From: an uncultured Collinsella sp.
GTDB lineage: Bacteria; Actinomycetota; Coriobacteriia; Coriobacteriales; Coriobacteriaceae
DNA: 64,000 nucleotides
Reading direction: 5' to 3'
Assembly (NCBI GenBank): GCA_900768265.1
Contig: CAAGCF010000036.1
Location: 186,001-250,000, forward strand
Within the stretch, counting starts at the first letter, position 1, and every line of letters starts with the position of its first letter. The notes below the pieces were generated by a model that was not told where the DNA came from, made no database searches, and worked only from the letters and a program-made list of their open reading frames with translations. Both the position numbers and the translations under genes were made by a program. Shown here piece after piece: positions 39,601 to 48,792 of this stretch.

Positions 39601-39610
39601 CAACCGGTTG
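39601..39610. promoter_or_regulatory. CAACCGGTTG operator, site 3
   Basis: Centre 45 bp from site 2. The following 39611-39852 holds only the promoter of the lacI gene (TATAGT near 39785). Confidence 0.65.
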
Positions 39611-39852
39611 TACAACCGCGACACTTATGTCACCCTGAGTATCGAAACTCAGCGCAAAACAGCATTCCAGGCAGCAGACAACGGCCGCGCCCATCTATAC
39701 CCCGCCCTTGTAAGCCATGTTCAACAACAGCTTGAATGTGAAATGCCACCAGTGGCCGGATACCATGAACGCTGTTCAGGCGCACTATAGTAAGCTGTAT
39801 CCGCACCAGCCCGCATCAGTGACAACATCGACCGCATTTTCCAGGAGACGCC

Positions 39853-40869
39853 ATGACCCAACCAGTTCGCACCGCACCTACGCTTGCCGAGGTTGCCGCA
39901 GCTGCCGGCGTGTCGCGCTCCACGGCATCGCGCGCTCTCAACGATTCGCCCCGCATTAGCGAGGAAACCAAAAAGCGCGTCCGCGCGGCGGCCAAGAAAG
40001 TCAATTTTGTCCCCAACGCTCGTGGCCGAGCGCTCGCTGTCGGGCGCACGGAAATCATCGCCGTACTCGTGACCGAGCCCCTGAGTGAACTCTTCAGCGA
40101 CCCCACCTATAGCGAGTTTTTGAGCGGCATTACCGAGGAACTGTCGGAGTCGTCCTATCTGCCCGTTATCTTGCAGGCATCTTCTACGCATGAGCGCAAC
40201 CGTGCACGCGAGCACTTTGAGCGCCGCTCGTTCGACGCCGTGATCGACGTCTCCCCCTACAAGGGCAGCGAGCTGCTCGAGGTGCTGCGCGAGCTGGGCG
40301 TACCCACCGTGTTGTGCGGCCAGCTCGAGGGCCACCCCTATCGCGATGTGTTCTCGACAGTCTACTCCGACGACGAAGAGGGCGGACGCTTTGCGGCACT
40401 CGCCATAAAGGATCGCGGGCGCAAAGATATCGTCGCCGTGTTGGGACCGCAAGACAACCCCGCTGTTGCCGACCGCCTGCGCGGCTACCGCGCCGTCTTG
40501 GGCGAAGACCTCCCAGACGCAAACGTTATCTATACCGGCTGGAACAGCGGAGACGGCTATCAGGCCATGCACCAGATTCTCGCGCGCGAGATCGCTTTCG
40601 ATGGCGTGCTCTGCGGATCGGACCGTATCGCGGCTGGCGTCATCACCGCACTCAACGAGGCAGGCCTATCTGTTCCGGCGGACGTTTCTGTCGTCGGCTT
40701 CGACGATCACGAGATTGCGACGCGCTGCGTCCCCGCGCTCACGACCGTCCGCCAGCCCCTGCGCGAAGAAGGCCACATGGCCGCCAACATTGCGCTCGAC
40801 ATGATCAAGGGTGCCGAGCCCACCACCTCCGTGATGCACATGCAGCTGATCCAGAGAGACTCGCTATAA
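39853..40869 (+). CDS. LacI-family regulator of the beta-galactosidase operon
   Basis: A 338-residue LacI-family repressor with TLAEVAAAAGVSRSTASRAL at the N-terminus, the hinge RGRALAVGRTEIIAVLVTEP and a sugar-binding domain ending DVSVVGFDDHEIATRCVPAL. The ATG follows AGGAG. It is divergent from ebgAC with three near-identical operators between them, so it very likely represses that operon and responds to a galactoside. Confidence 0.88.
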   Translation: MTQPVRTAPTLAEVAAAAGVSRSTASRALNDSPRISEETKKRVRAAAKKVNFVPNARGRALAVGRTEIIAVLVTEPLSELFSDPTYSEFLSGITEELSESSYLPVILQASSTHERNRAREHFERRSFDAVIDVSPYKGSELLEVLRELGVPTVLCGQLEGHPYRDVFSTVYSDDEEGGRFAALAIKDRGRKDIVAVLGPQDNPAVADRLRGYRAVLGEDLPDANVIYTGWNSGDGYQAMHQILAREIAFDGVLCGSDRIAAGVITALNEAGLSVPADVSVVGFDDHEIATRCVPALTTVRQPLREEGHMAANIALDMIKGAEPTTSVMHMQLIQRDSL

Positions 40870-40875
40870 GAAACT

Positions 40876-41077
40876 GGGGCAGGCTTTCCGCCAGACAATT
40901 GTTGCGGAAAGACTGCCCCGTTTCGAGCGCTCATTCTGGGGCACAGTTTCCGTTAGACAGCTCAACCGGAAACTGTGCCCCATTATTTTGCCGAATTCTG
41001 GGTCGCGCTTTCCCAGAGGACCCCTTTGGGAAAGCGCGACCCATTCCGGACGCAGATTCCGGGACGCGCTTTCCGCG
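40876..41077. repeat. Array of REP-like hairpins
   Basis: Three successive hairpins (40876-40919, 40938-40981, 41000-41042) and one lone arm (41060-41077). Each arm has the form GGG-C/T-C-variable-TTTCC, such as GGGGCACAGTTTCCG or GGGTCGCGCTTTCCC, with loops of 10-14 bases. They are spaced about 61 bp and each begins ATTCTGGG-like. The region fills most of the gap between the lacI gene and aspS. Confidence 0.6.
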
Positions 41078-41116
41078 ACGCCTGGTCATCCCATGCCCTC
41101 ACGATCTCGGCGTATA

Positions 41117-41151
41117 AAAAACGAGGGAAGGCACGCGTCCTTCCCTCGTTG
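41117..41151. terminator. aspS terminator
   Basis: ACGAGGGAAGG pairs with CCTTCCCTCGT; TTTTTT follows on the minus strand. It may also stop lacI transcription from the other side. Confidence 0.8.
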
Positions 41152-41173
41152 CAAGCAATATATAGCCGCTCGT

Positions 41174-42961
41174 CTACATCAGGCGCAGGCTGACGTCCTT
41201 GAGCTGGGCGCCGGAAACGGCACTCGGGGCGCCCGACATGAGGTCGGAGCCGCTAGCCGTCTTGGGGAACGCCATGACGTCGCGGATGGAGTCGGAGCCG
41301 GTGAGCAGCATGCACACGCGGTCCAGGCCCAGGGCGAAGCCGCCCATCGGGGGCGCACCAAACTTGAGGGCCTCCATGAGGAAGCCAAACTGCGACTCGG
41401 CACGCTCCTCGGTAAAGCCCAGGAGCTTGAGCATGGACATCTGCATGTCGGCGTTGTGGATACGCATACCGCCGCCACCGGCCTCAAAGCCGTCCATGAC
41501 AAAGTCGTAGGTGCAGGAGCCGGCTGCCAGCGGGTCGGCCTCGATCTTGGCGATGTCGGTCTCGGTCGGCAGGGTAAAGGGCTGATGCTCGGCCGCATAG
41601 GCCTTGCGGTCCTCGTCCCAGTGGAACAGCGGGAAGTTGACGACCCACAGGAAGTCGTGACCCTCGCGCTTGATCTCGAGCACATTGGCCATGTGGGAAC
41701 GCATGCCGCCCAGGATCTCGTCGGAGAGCAGGCGCGGGCCGGCGGCGAACATCACGAGGTCGCCGGGCTCGACGTCCATGCGCTCGCGCAGGGCCGCCAT
41801 CTCCTCGTCCGAGAAGAACTTGACGATGGGGCTGTTGATGGAGCCGTCCTCACGGAAGGCGATCCAGGCCAGGCCCTTGGCGCCAAACGTGGAGGCCACG
41901 CCGGCGAGCTTATCGATCTTGGCACGGGCCCAGGCACCGGCGCCCTTGGCGTTGATGGCCTTGACGACGGAACCCTCCTCATTCGCGGCGGTCGCGAAGA
42001 CCTTGAACTTGGAATTGGCAAAGATATCGGTCAGGTCGACCAGGTGCATGCCATAGCGGGTGTCGGGCTTGTCGGAGCCATAGGTGTCCATGGCCTCCCA
42101 GTAGTCCATGCGACGCAGCGGCGTGGGCATCTCGACACCCATACGGCCGAAGGCATCGGACAGGACCTCTTCGAGTGCGCTCATGACATCGTTCTGGTCC
42201 ACGAAGGACATCTCGATATCGACCTGGGTGAACTCGGGCTGACGGTCGGCACGCAGGTCCTCGTCGCGGAAGCACTTGGCGACCTGGTAGTAGCGCTCGA
42301 CGCCACCGACCATGAGCAGCTGCTTCAGGAGCTGCGGGGACTGCGGCAGGGCGTAGAAGTTGCCCGGCTGGATACGGCTGGGAACGATGAAGTCGCGAGC
42401 GCCCTCGGGCGTGGACTTGAACAGGGAGGGCGTCTCGACCTCCATGAACTCACGGTTGTGCAGCGCCTCGCGAATGGCAAAGGTGAAGTCGGAGCGCAGA
42501 CGCAGGTTGGCCATCATCTCGGGACGACGGAGATCCAGATAGCGATAGCGCAGACGGGTGTCCTCGCTGGTCTCGATACCGTCCTCGATCTGGAACGGCG
42601 GGGTGACGGAGGTGTTGAGCACCTCGGCGTGGTCGGTCAGGACCTCGATCTCGCCGGTCGCGAGCTTGGCGTTGGTGGTCTCCTCGCCACGGGCGCGCAC
42701 GACGCCGTGAATCTTGATGGGCCACTCGGGACGCATGGTCTCGGCGATCTTAAAGGCATCGCCGTCGGAGTGCTCGGGGTCGAAGGTGAGCTGCGTGATG
42801 CCCTCGCGGTCGCGAAGGTCGCAAAAGATTAGGCCACCGTGGTCGCGGCGACGGCTCACCCAACCGGTGAGGGTGACCTCTTCGCCCACGTTCTCGCGGC
42901 GAAGCTCGCCGCAGGTACGGGTGTGCATGGAATGCTCGTCGATGGGACGGGTCTGGCTCAT
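41174..42961 (-). CDS. aspS: Aspartyl-tRNA synthetase
   Basis: A 595-residue class II synthetase of the bacterial type. An OB-fold anticodon domain (VTLTGWVSRRRDHGGLIFCD) is followed by motif 2 (CFRDEDLRADRQPEFTQVDI), a GAD insertion, and motif 3 (GFALGLDRVCMLL). It charges tRNA-Asp. The ATG at 42961 follows GGAGGATC. Upstream bases 42962-43217 show nothing beyond the start regions of the two divergent genes. Confidence 0.96.
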   Translation of the reverse strand: MSQTRPIDEHSMHTRTCGELRRENVGEEVTLTGWVSRRRDHGGLIFCDLRDREGITQLTFDPEHSDGDAFKIAETMRPEWPIKIHGVVRARGEETTNAKLATGEIEVLTDHAEVLNTSVTPPFQIEDGIETSEDTRLRYRYLDLRRPEMMANLRLRSDFTFAIREALHNREFMEVETPSLFKSTPEGARDFIVPSRIQPGNFYALPQSPQLLKQLLMVGGVERYYQVAKCFRDEDLRADRQPEFTQVDIEMSFVDQNDVMSALEEVLSDAFGRMGVEMPTPLRRMDYWEAMDTYGSDKPDTRYGMHLVDLTDIFANSKFKVFATAANEEGSVVKAINAKGAGAWARAKIDKLAGVASTFGAKGLAWIAFREDGSINSPIVKFFSDEEMAALRERMDVEPGDLVMFAAGPRLLSDEILGGMRSHMANVLEIKREGHDFLWVVNFPLFHWDEDRKAYAAEHQPFTLPTETDIAKIEADPLAAGSCTYDFVMDGFEAGGGGMRIHNADMQMSMLKLLGFTEERAESQFGFLMEALKFGAPPMGGFALGLDRVCMLLTGSDSIRDVMAFPKTASGSDLMSGAPSAVSGAQLKDVSLRLM

Positions 42962-43217
42962 ACCAGTGATCCTCCTTTATGGATCTGTGCCGCCCCGTGT
43001 CGTTCCGGGCGGCGTCGTACAGATTCGCCCGGCCTGCGTAAACCGCGCAGCCGGACATGGCGTTCTATCTTATCGCACCTGTGTCGATGTGCCGCGAAAA
43101 AGTGGCTCCTGCCCAAAGACTTGACGGAGACGAAACAATTGACGCGCCGCGGCACCCGCCTGCGCTCGTCACGTGCGACAATATGCCCCAATAAAACAGC
43201 ACTCGGAAAGGCCCGCC

Positions 43218-43853
43218 ATGACTGCACGCCTCATCGTTATGGATATCGACTCCACGCTCATCAACCAGGAGGTCATCGACCTGTTGGGCGAAGAGGCCGG
43301 CGTGGGCGAGCAGGTGGCACAGATCACCGAACGCGCCATGCGCGGCGAGCTTGACTTTAAGCAGGCGCTCGAGGAACGCGTGGGGCTGCTCGCCGGCCTG
43401 GACGAGAACGTGTTCGAGCGCACCTTTGCGCGCGTGACGTTTACCCCCGGCGCGCTGGAGCTTGTGCGATCGGCGCACAGCAAGGGCTGGAAGGTCGGCG
43501 TGGTAAGCGGTGGCTTCCACGAGGTCGCCGACAAGATCGTGGCTGCCGCGGGTATCGACTTTTGCCTGGCCAATCGTCTGGAGGTCGTGGACGGCAAGCT
43601 CACCGGCAGGCTGGCGGCAGACATTGTGACCAAGGAGTCCAAGCTCATCCAGCTGCTGGATTGGGCAATCGAGTGCGGTGTCGACATGGCCCATACCGTC
43701 GCGATCGGCGACGGCGCCAATGACATCCCCATGATTCAGGCCGCGGGCACGGGCATCGCGTTTTGCGCCAAGCCCAAGACACGCGAAGCCGCCCCGTTTG
43801 CCATCGACGAGCGCAACCTGATGCTCGCCATGGACATCATCCCGCGCGACTAG
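43218..43853 (+). CDS. serB: Phosphoserine phosphatase
   Basis: A 211-residue HAD-family phosphatase. The DIDSTLI motif (DxDST) at the N-terminus, GVVSGGFHEVAD, and GDGANDIPMIQAAGTGIAF are the hallmarks of SerB, which makes L-serine from phosphoserine. It lacks the N-terminal ACT domain of E. coli SerB, as many bacterial forms do. The ATG at 43218 follows GGAAAGG. Confidence 0.92.
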   Translation: MTARLIVMDIDSTLINQEVIDLLGEEAGVGEQVAQITERAMRGELDFKQALEERVGLLAGLDENVFERTFARVTFTPGALELVRSAHSKGWKVGVVSGGFHEVADKIVAAAGIDFCLANRLEVVDGKLTGRLAADIVTKESKLIQLLDWAIECGVDMAHTVAIGDGANDIPMIQAAGTGIAFCAKPKTREAAPFAIDERNLMLAMDIIPRD

Positions 43854-43967
43854 CCGATCCGTCTAACAATTGAATCAGTCTGTCCTATAGTTTCCGAACA
43901 ATTTTGTCTTAGTGTTCGGAAACATGCTCTTTGAGTGCTAGACTTTGCGCCGTCGAAGGGAACATAT

Positions 43968-44750
43968 ATGGACAAGCGAGATCTTGAGCAATTGCTGAGC
44001 GATGTTGCCGGCGGAGCAGTCACCCCTGCCGACGCCCTCACGCGCATCCAGACGGCTCCGACCGCCGATTTGGGCTTTGCGCAGCTCGATCTTTCGCGCG
44101 GGGTGCGCCAGGGAGCCGGCGAGGTTGTCTACGGGGCCGGTAAAACCGCCGATCAGATTGCCGCCATTATCAAAGCATTACTCGATGCCGGCCAGGAGCG
44201 CATCCTGGTCACGCGCTTGGATGCCGAAAAAGCCGCGCGCACCGCTGAGCTTCTCGGCAACGACATCGACCTGGGCTATGTCCCGAACGCCCAACTCGCC
44301 CTGGTAGGTGGCAAGCCCTCCCCCACCGGCAACAGACGCATCGTCGTCGCCTGCGCCGGCACGAGCGATCTGCCCGTCGCCGAGGAAGCCGCGTTGACGG
44401 CCGAGTTCTACGGCAACGAGGTCGATCGCCTCTACGACGTGGGTGTCGCCGGCCTGCACCGTCTGCTCGCTCATGCTGAGGAACTTGCCCAGGCGCAGGT
44501 GGTCATCGCCATCGCCGGCATGGAAGGCGCCCTGGCGAGCGTTGTCGGCGGCCTTGTGAGCTGTCCGGTCATCGCCGTCCCCACCAGCGTGGGCTATGGC
44601 GCGAGCTTTGGCGGCGTGGCCGCACTGCTCGCCATGCTCAACTCCTGCGCCAGCGGCGTTTCGGTCGTCAACATCGATAACGGCTTCGGCGCCGCCTACC
44701 AGGCAAGTCTTATCAATCATCTGAGCGCTGGCACGACCTGCGCCCGTTAA
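43968..44750 (+). CDS. larB: Nickel-pincer cofactor biosynthesis protein LarB
   Basis: A 260-residue PurE-like protein that carboxylates and hydrolyses nicotinic acid adenine dinucleotide in the first step of nickel-pincer cofactor synthesis. The family features are LDLSRGVRQGAGEVVYGAGK, VACAGTSDLPVAEEA, the GMEGALASVVGGLVSCPVIA loop and PTSVGYGASFGG. The ATG at 43968 follows GAAGGGA. larC follows ten bases after the stop. The sulfur transferase larE is not in the window. Confidence 0.93.
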   Translation: MDKRDLEQLLSDVAGGAVTPADALTRIQTAPTADLGFAQLDLSRGVRQGAGEVVYGAGKTADQIAAIIKALLDAGQERILVTRLDAEKAARTAELLGNDIDLGYVPNAQLALVGGKPSPTGNRRIVVACAGTSDLPVAEEAALTAEFYGNEVDRLYDVGVAGLHRLLAHAEELAQAQVVIAIAGMEGALASVVGGLVSCPVIAVPTSVGYGASFGGVAALLAMLNSCASGVSVVNIDNGFGAAYQASLINHLSAGTTCAR

Positions 44751-44760
44751 GGAGCATTCC

Positions 44761-45690
44761 ATGTCCAACCATCAGCACACGCTTATCATCGACGGTACCT
44801 CGGGCATCAGCGGCGACATGACCGTCGCGGCCCTGCTCGACCTGGGCGCCAGCGAGGAGCACCTGCGCGAGCAACTCGCCACGCTGCCGGTCGACGGCTT
44901 TACGATCGCCGTCACACGCGTAAACAAGCATGGCATCGACGCCTGCGATTTCGACGTCCAGCTTGCAGAGGAGCTCGAGAACCACGATCACGATATGGCC
45001 TGGCTCTACGGCAACGAAGCAGCTGCCGAGCACACGCACGAGCATGAGCACCACCATCATGATCATGGCGAGCACGAACACGAGCACGAGCACGAGCACT
45101 GCCACGAGCATGACCATGAGGTCCACGGTCATGGCCACGAGGGTCACCATCACGCCCACCACCATCACCACCGTTCTTTGGCGGACGTCACCGCCATCAT
45201 CGATGGCTCGCAGCTAAGCGATGGCGCCAAGCGTCGCGCGCTCGCCATTTTTACCGCGCTCGCCGCCGCCGAGGCCAAGGCCCACGGCAAAACGCCCGAG
45301 ACCGTCATGTTCCACGAGGTGGGCGCCGTCGACTCCATCGTCGACGTCTGCTCGGTCGCCATCTGCCTCGATGACCTGGGCGTTGAGGACATTGTGGTCG
45401 AATCGCTCTCCGAGGGCCACGGCACCATTCGTTGCGCCCACGGCCTCATGCCCATTCCCGTCCCCGCTGTCGTCAACCTTTGCCAGGCAGGCAATATCGC
45501 TCTCACGCCGGCACCGGTCACCGGCGAGCTCGTGACGCCCACGGGCGCCGCCATCGTCGCCGCGCTGCGCACGTCCGAGCACCTTCCGCTCCGTTATCGT
45601 ATCGAGGCCGTCGGCTACGGCGCCGGCAAGCGCCCCTACGAGGGCTGCTCCGGCACGCTCCGCTGCCTGCTCGTTCACGCGGACGCATAG
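44761..45690 (+). CDS. larC: Nickel-inserting protein LarC, lacking the C-terminal domain
   Basis: A 309-residue protein that inserts nickel into the pincer cofactor. It begins IIDGTSGISGDMTVAALLDLGA and has ETVMFHEVGAVDSIVDVC, GLMPIPVPAVVNLC and ELVTPTGAAIVAAL. A histidine-rich insert covers residues 74-137, likely a nickel store. Full LarC is about 420 residues, and its last part (LarC2) binds CTP; here the protein ends soon after VGYGAGKRPYEG, and the next gene begins two bases on. No second frame for LarC2 is visible. The ATG follows AAGGAG. Confidence 0.88.
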   Translation: MSNHQHTLIIDGTSGISGDMTVAALLDLGASEEHLREQLATLPVDGFTIAVTRVNKHGIDACDFDVQLAEELENHDHDMAWLYGNEAAAEHTHEHEHHHHDHGEHEHEHEHEHCHEHDHEVHGHGHEGHHHAHHHHHRSLADVTAIIDGSQLSDGAKRRALAIFTALAAAEAKAHGKTPETVMFHEVGAVDSIVDVCSVAICLDDLGVEDIVVESLSEGHGTIRCAHGLMPIPVPAVVNLCQAGNIALTPAPVTGELVTPTGAAIVAALRTSEHLPLRYRIEAVGYGAGKRPYEGCSGTLRCLLVHADA

Positions 45691-45692
45691 CC

Positions 45693-46232
45693 ATGGATGC
45701 CCGCAAGGCAAAAAGCCGCACCGCCATCGTCGCAGCATTCTCCGAGCTCCTGCGCGAGGAGGACTACGGCAAGATCACCGTCGGCGACATCATCGCTCGC
45801 GCCCATGTTGGTCGGGCCACGTTCTACGGCCTCTTTAAGAGCAAAGACGACCTGCTCGCTGAGCTGGTGCGCGATATCTGCACCCATGCCCTCGACGACG
45901 ATGGCACACCGCTCGACGACCCACTCGTGCAGGTCGAGCACATCCTCAACAACCTCTGGGAGCGTCGTCAGGGTGTACGCGCCCTCGTAGCCGGCGCCGG
46001 CTCACGCGTCTTCGCCGACTGTCTCCGCAAGACCATCATGTCGCGCGCAGCCGAAACCGTCCCTACCGACCCAAACGGCCCCGCCGCCACCATGGACCGC
46101 AGTTTTTTACTACACCACATAGCCTCAAGCTTCGTAGGAATGGTCCAATGGTGGGCCTGGCACAACTTCCAAGCAGATAAGGCCGAAGTAGCCAAAGACT
46201 ACCTATCAGCCATAAAACCCCTCTTCAACTAA
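45693..46232 (+). CDS. TetR-family regulator
   Basis: A 179-residue TetR-family protein with helix-turn-helix ITVGDIIARAHVGRATFYGL and a C-terminal helical domain (VQWWAWHNFQADKAEVAKDY). It follows larC by two bases, so it belongs to the larBC transcript, and lies convergent to the larD-larA genes; a role in controlling them is likely but unproven. The start has no strong ribosome binding site, so it may depend on coupling to larC. Confidence 0.82.
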   Translation: MDARKAKSRTAIVAAFSELLREEDYGKITVGDIIARAHVGRATFYGLFKSKDDLLAELVRDICTHALDDDGTPLDDPLVQVEHILNNLWERRQGVRALVAGAGSRVFADCLRKTIMSRAAETVPTDPNGPAATMDRSFLLHHIASSFVGMVQWWAWHNFQADKAEVAKDYLSAIKPLFN

Positions 46233-46394
46233 GTAAGAAGCTCACCCCAAAGCATCGCCCCAACCCAAGGCGCCACGCATCCCAAAGTGTCACTCGCACT
46301 TCAACGCCCCCAACAGCAGCAAGCCCCTCCCATCCAAATCCAAATTCAGATTTATATGTTGGGCTGCCTGCTCGAGCGCAGCAAAGACCCCGCA

Positions 46395-46519
46395 GCCGTC
46401 CGCATGGGGTAACTTCCCAGCGCACTCCGCAGGACGAAAGAACCCCCGCCGCACGAAGTGCGCAGCGGGGGTTCTTTCATGTCCGAGGACGCGCTGGGAA
46501 GTTACCCCATGCGGACGGC
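46395..46519. repeat. Large two-tier hairpin, class I copy a
   Basis: Outer arms 46395-46423 and 46491-46519 are perfect over 29 bp. A 12 x 12 internal loop (ACTCCGCAGGAC opposite ATGTCCGAGGAC) follows, then a 14-bp inner stem (46436-46449 with 46465-46478) and a loop that itself folds. It lies between the convergent tetR and aquaporin genes and may stop transcription from both. Confidence 0.65.
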
Positions 46520-46541
46520 GGACAACCTATGTAGCCTCAGA

Positions 46542-47273
46542 CTAGAACATGCCCAAGAAACCATGCACAAACAGCGCAGCCACGATAGCACCGACAAACG
46601 GAGCGATGCCAGGAACGAGCAGGCCGTACTTCCAGTTGTTGTCAGCCTTGTTCTTGATCGGCAGCACCTGATAGGCCATGCGAGGACCAAGGTCACGAGC
46701 CTGGTTCATGGCGAAGCCGGTGATGCCGCCCATGCCCATGCCAACGGCCCAAACGATCAGGCCAACGCAGATGGCGAGCATCAGAACGTTCTCGCCGGCG
46801 CGGCTAGCGGCAGCAAGGATGGCGCTGATGAACACGAAGGTGCAGATAGCCTCGCAGAAGAAGTTGCGGGCATAGTTGGTACCCTCGGTGGTGGGGTTGG
46901 TCGAGAAAATGTTGCGCTGGGCAATGGGGTCGACGACGCCCTCGGAAGCCTTGAACTCATCGGCATACATAAACCAAGCGATTACGGCGCCCACAAAGCC
47001 GCCGAGCATATCGGCAATCATGAAGGGGATGCAGCTGCTCCACGGCACCAGGCCTACGATGCACTGGGCAAGCACCATGGCGGGGTTCATGCACACGGCG
47101 CCGCCAAAGACAAACAGGCAGACCGAAATGCCAAAAGACCAGGTGGTGATGGCAAACATGTGGCCAGAGCCCTGATACTTGGTGCCCTTGAGCACGGTAT
47201 CGCAGTGCACGCCCACGCCAAAGACGATCATGAGGGCCGTCGCGCCGAATTCGCAGAGGAGTTTGGTAAGCAT
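46542..47273 (-). CDS. larD: Aquaglyceroporin-family channel, LarD-like
   Basis: A 243-residue MIP-family channel with six membrane segments. The first NPA box is intact (CMNPAMVLAQ); the second reads NQA in GFAMNQARDLGPRM instead of NPA. In lactobacilli LarD is a lactic-acid channel of this family encoded with LarA. Position 50 bp after the larA-like gene in the same direction supports that role, but glycerol transport is possible. The ATG at 47273 has only weak binding sequence (AAAGATAAGG). Confidence 0.8.
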   Translation of the reverse strand: MLTKLLCEFGATALMIVFGVGVHCDTVLKGTKYQGSGHMFAITTWSFGISVCLFVFGGAVCMNPAMVLAQCIVGLVPWSSCIPFMIADMLGGFVGAVIAWFMYADEFKASEGVVDPIAQRNIFSTNPTTEGTNYARNFFCEAICTFVFISAILAAASRAGENVLMLAICVGLIVWAVGMGMGGITGFAMNQARDLGPRMAYQVLPIKNKADNNWKYGLLVPGIAPFVGAIVAALFVHGFLGMF

Positions 47274-47322
47274 AAAACCTTATCTTTCTTGTCGGTTATA
47301 AACGATTCGTTTAGGCCGCGCA

Positions 47323-48600
47323 CTAGTGCTGCGCGACGACAACGCCCAGGCCATCGGGAATGACGGCCACCTTAGCATCGGCACCCTTCATCTCAAAGGC
47401 GAGCTTGAGCGCCTCCTCGATAGTGTTGACCGGCGTCATGTGCATATCCTTGAGCATCTGGTGATCGCACAGGTCGGTGACCATGATCACAGGGTGATGC
47501 GCCAGGATGCGGGCAAAAATCTGGCTCGTCCACTGATCGGGCAGGGTCTCGTCCTTGGGACGATCGATGCAGGCGCGCTCAAACTCCGCCGGATCGTTGT
47601 CGGCGATGTTGTGATAGAAGCCCTCGCCACCGTGACCGTCGGCACAACCGGCGACGTCGATGATCACACCGCCCTCGGGAAGCGTGGCCTCGGCAGCGCA
47701 CATGCCCTTCACGGCCTGGTAGATGTTCTGGTCGAGCGGGTAGCCGCCGTTAGTGGTGATGGCGATCTCGCACTCGACGGGCTCAACGCCGGCAAGGCTC
47801 TTCACGAACTCGCAGCCAGCCTCGTGCGCCTTGTGGATGTCGCCGGCAAAGGAGCCGATGACCTCATGCTTGCCGTTGAGCACCACGTTGAGCACAAAAG
47901 CAAGGTGAGCCATCTCGGCGGCGGCGAACATGTCCTCGCTCACGTGATTGTGGCACAGGTTGCCGGCACGCGAGTGGGAATCGTTCACAAACTGACCGTT
48001 GTGGTTGTACATGATGGTCTTGTAGCTGGCGATGCCAGGCAGGACGGACTTGCGGCTACCAGAGAAACCGGCAAAGAAGTGCGGCTCAATAAAGCCCTCG
48101 GCAAGCAGCAGATCGCAATCGGCGGCAATCTTGTTGATGATGCACTCGCCACCAGAAGGCAGGGTGCCGATCTTTTTCATCATGCTGTCGTCAGTCGCGA
48201 CGTGCATAACGATTTCCTCGTTGGCAACGATCTCCTCGCCGTACTTGTTGACGAGCTCCTCGTGCGTCGACGGACGATGCATACCCGTAGCAACCAGAAT
48301 GCGAACGCGCGCCTCAGGCGCAGCGGAGTGGATGTGATGCAGCAGAATAGGCATCGTCACACGCGAAGGAACGGGACGCGTATGGTCGGAGCTAATGATG
48401 ACGATATCCTTCTTGCCAGCACAAAGCTCCTCGAGCGAAGGCGAGCCATAAGGGTTGGCAAGCGACTCCTCTACCAGCTCTTCCTGAGATTTTGTAGTCT
48501 TAAACTCGTTTTGATGACCTTCCATCACACCCGCGAAGTTCTTATCCTCGAGTTCCAGATGCAACGTCTTGTGGTCAAACGGCAGTTCACATTCAAACAA
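47323..48600 (-). CDS. larA: LarA-family nickel-dependent racemase/epimerase
   Basis: A 425-residue protein. The N-terminal DHTRPVPSRVTMPILLHHI and HRPSTHEELVNKYG, the FAGFSGSRKSVLPGIASYKT block with the lysine that anchors the pincer cofactor, and TTNGGYPLDQNIYQAVKGM are LarA signatures. LarA interconverts D- and L-lactate; homologues act on other 2-hydroxy acids. I set the start at a TTG (48600) behind AAGGAAGAGGG because the conserved protein begins there; upstream codons look non-coding. larB and larC in the same region supply the cofactor. Confidence 0.88.
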   Translation of the reverse strand: MFECELPFDHKTLHLELEDKNFAGVMEGHQNEFKTTKSQEELVEESLANPYGSPSLEELCAGKKDIVIISSDHTRPVPSRVTMPILLHHIHSAAPEARVRILVATGMHRPSTHEELVNKYGEEIVANEEIVMHVATDDSMMKKIGTLPSGGECIINKIAADCDLLLAEGFIEPHFFAGFSGSRKSVLPGIASYKTIMYNHNGQFVNDSHSRAGNLCHNHVSEDMFAAAEMAHLAFVLNVVLNGKHEVIGSFAGDIHKAHEAGCEFVKSLAGVEPVECEIAITTNGGYPLDQNIYQAVKGMCAAEATLPEGGVIIDVAGCADGHGGEGFYHNIADNDPAEFERACIDRPKDETLPDQWTSQIFARILAHHPVIMVTDLCDHQMLKDMHMTPVNTIEEALKLAFEMKGADAKVAVIPDGLGVVVAQH

Positions 48601-48792
48601 TGACGAGCGCCCTCTTCCTTTCAACTGACACACTAGATAAACCGTTGGAAGGATACGCCGCTCACCGAAAAACACCACCGTCCACCGACTCATTAACACA
48701 ACGTTCATATTTGACCCACAACAAAACAACCGCGATCCCAAACGGAGCCGCGGCCGCTACAGTCGCAAGGCGAGAAGCGCACTTAATTCTCA

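Noticed and set aside
40876..41077. The hairpin array as a CRISPR
   Set aside because: Repeats are palindromes that differ in sequence, with no constant direct repeat and no cas genes.
45690..45692. Programmed frameshift joining larC to a LarC2 domain downstream
   Set aside because: The next frame encodes a clear TetR protein; no LarC2-like sequence is seen in any frame.
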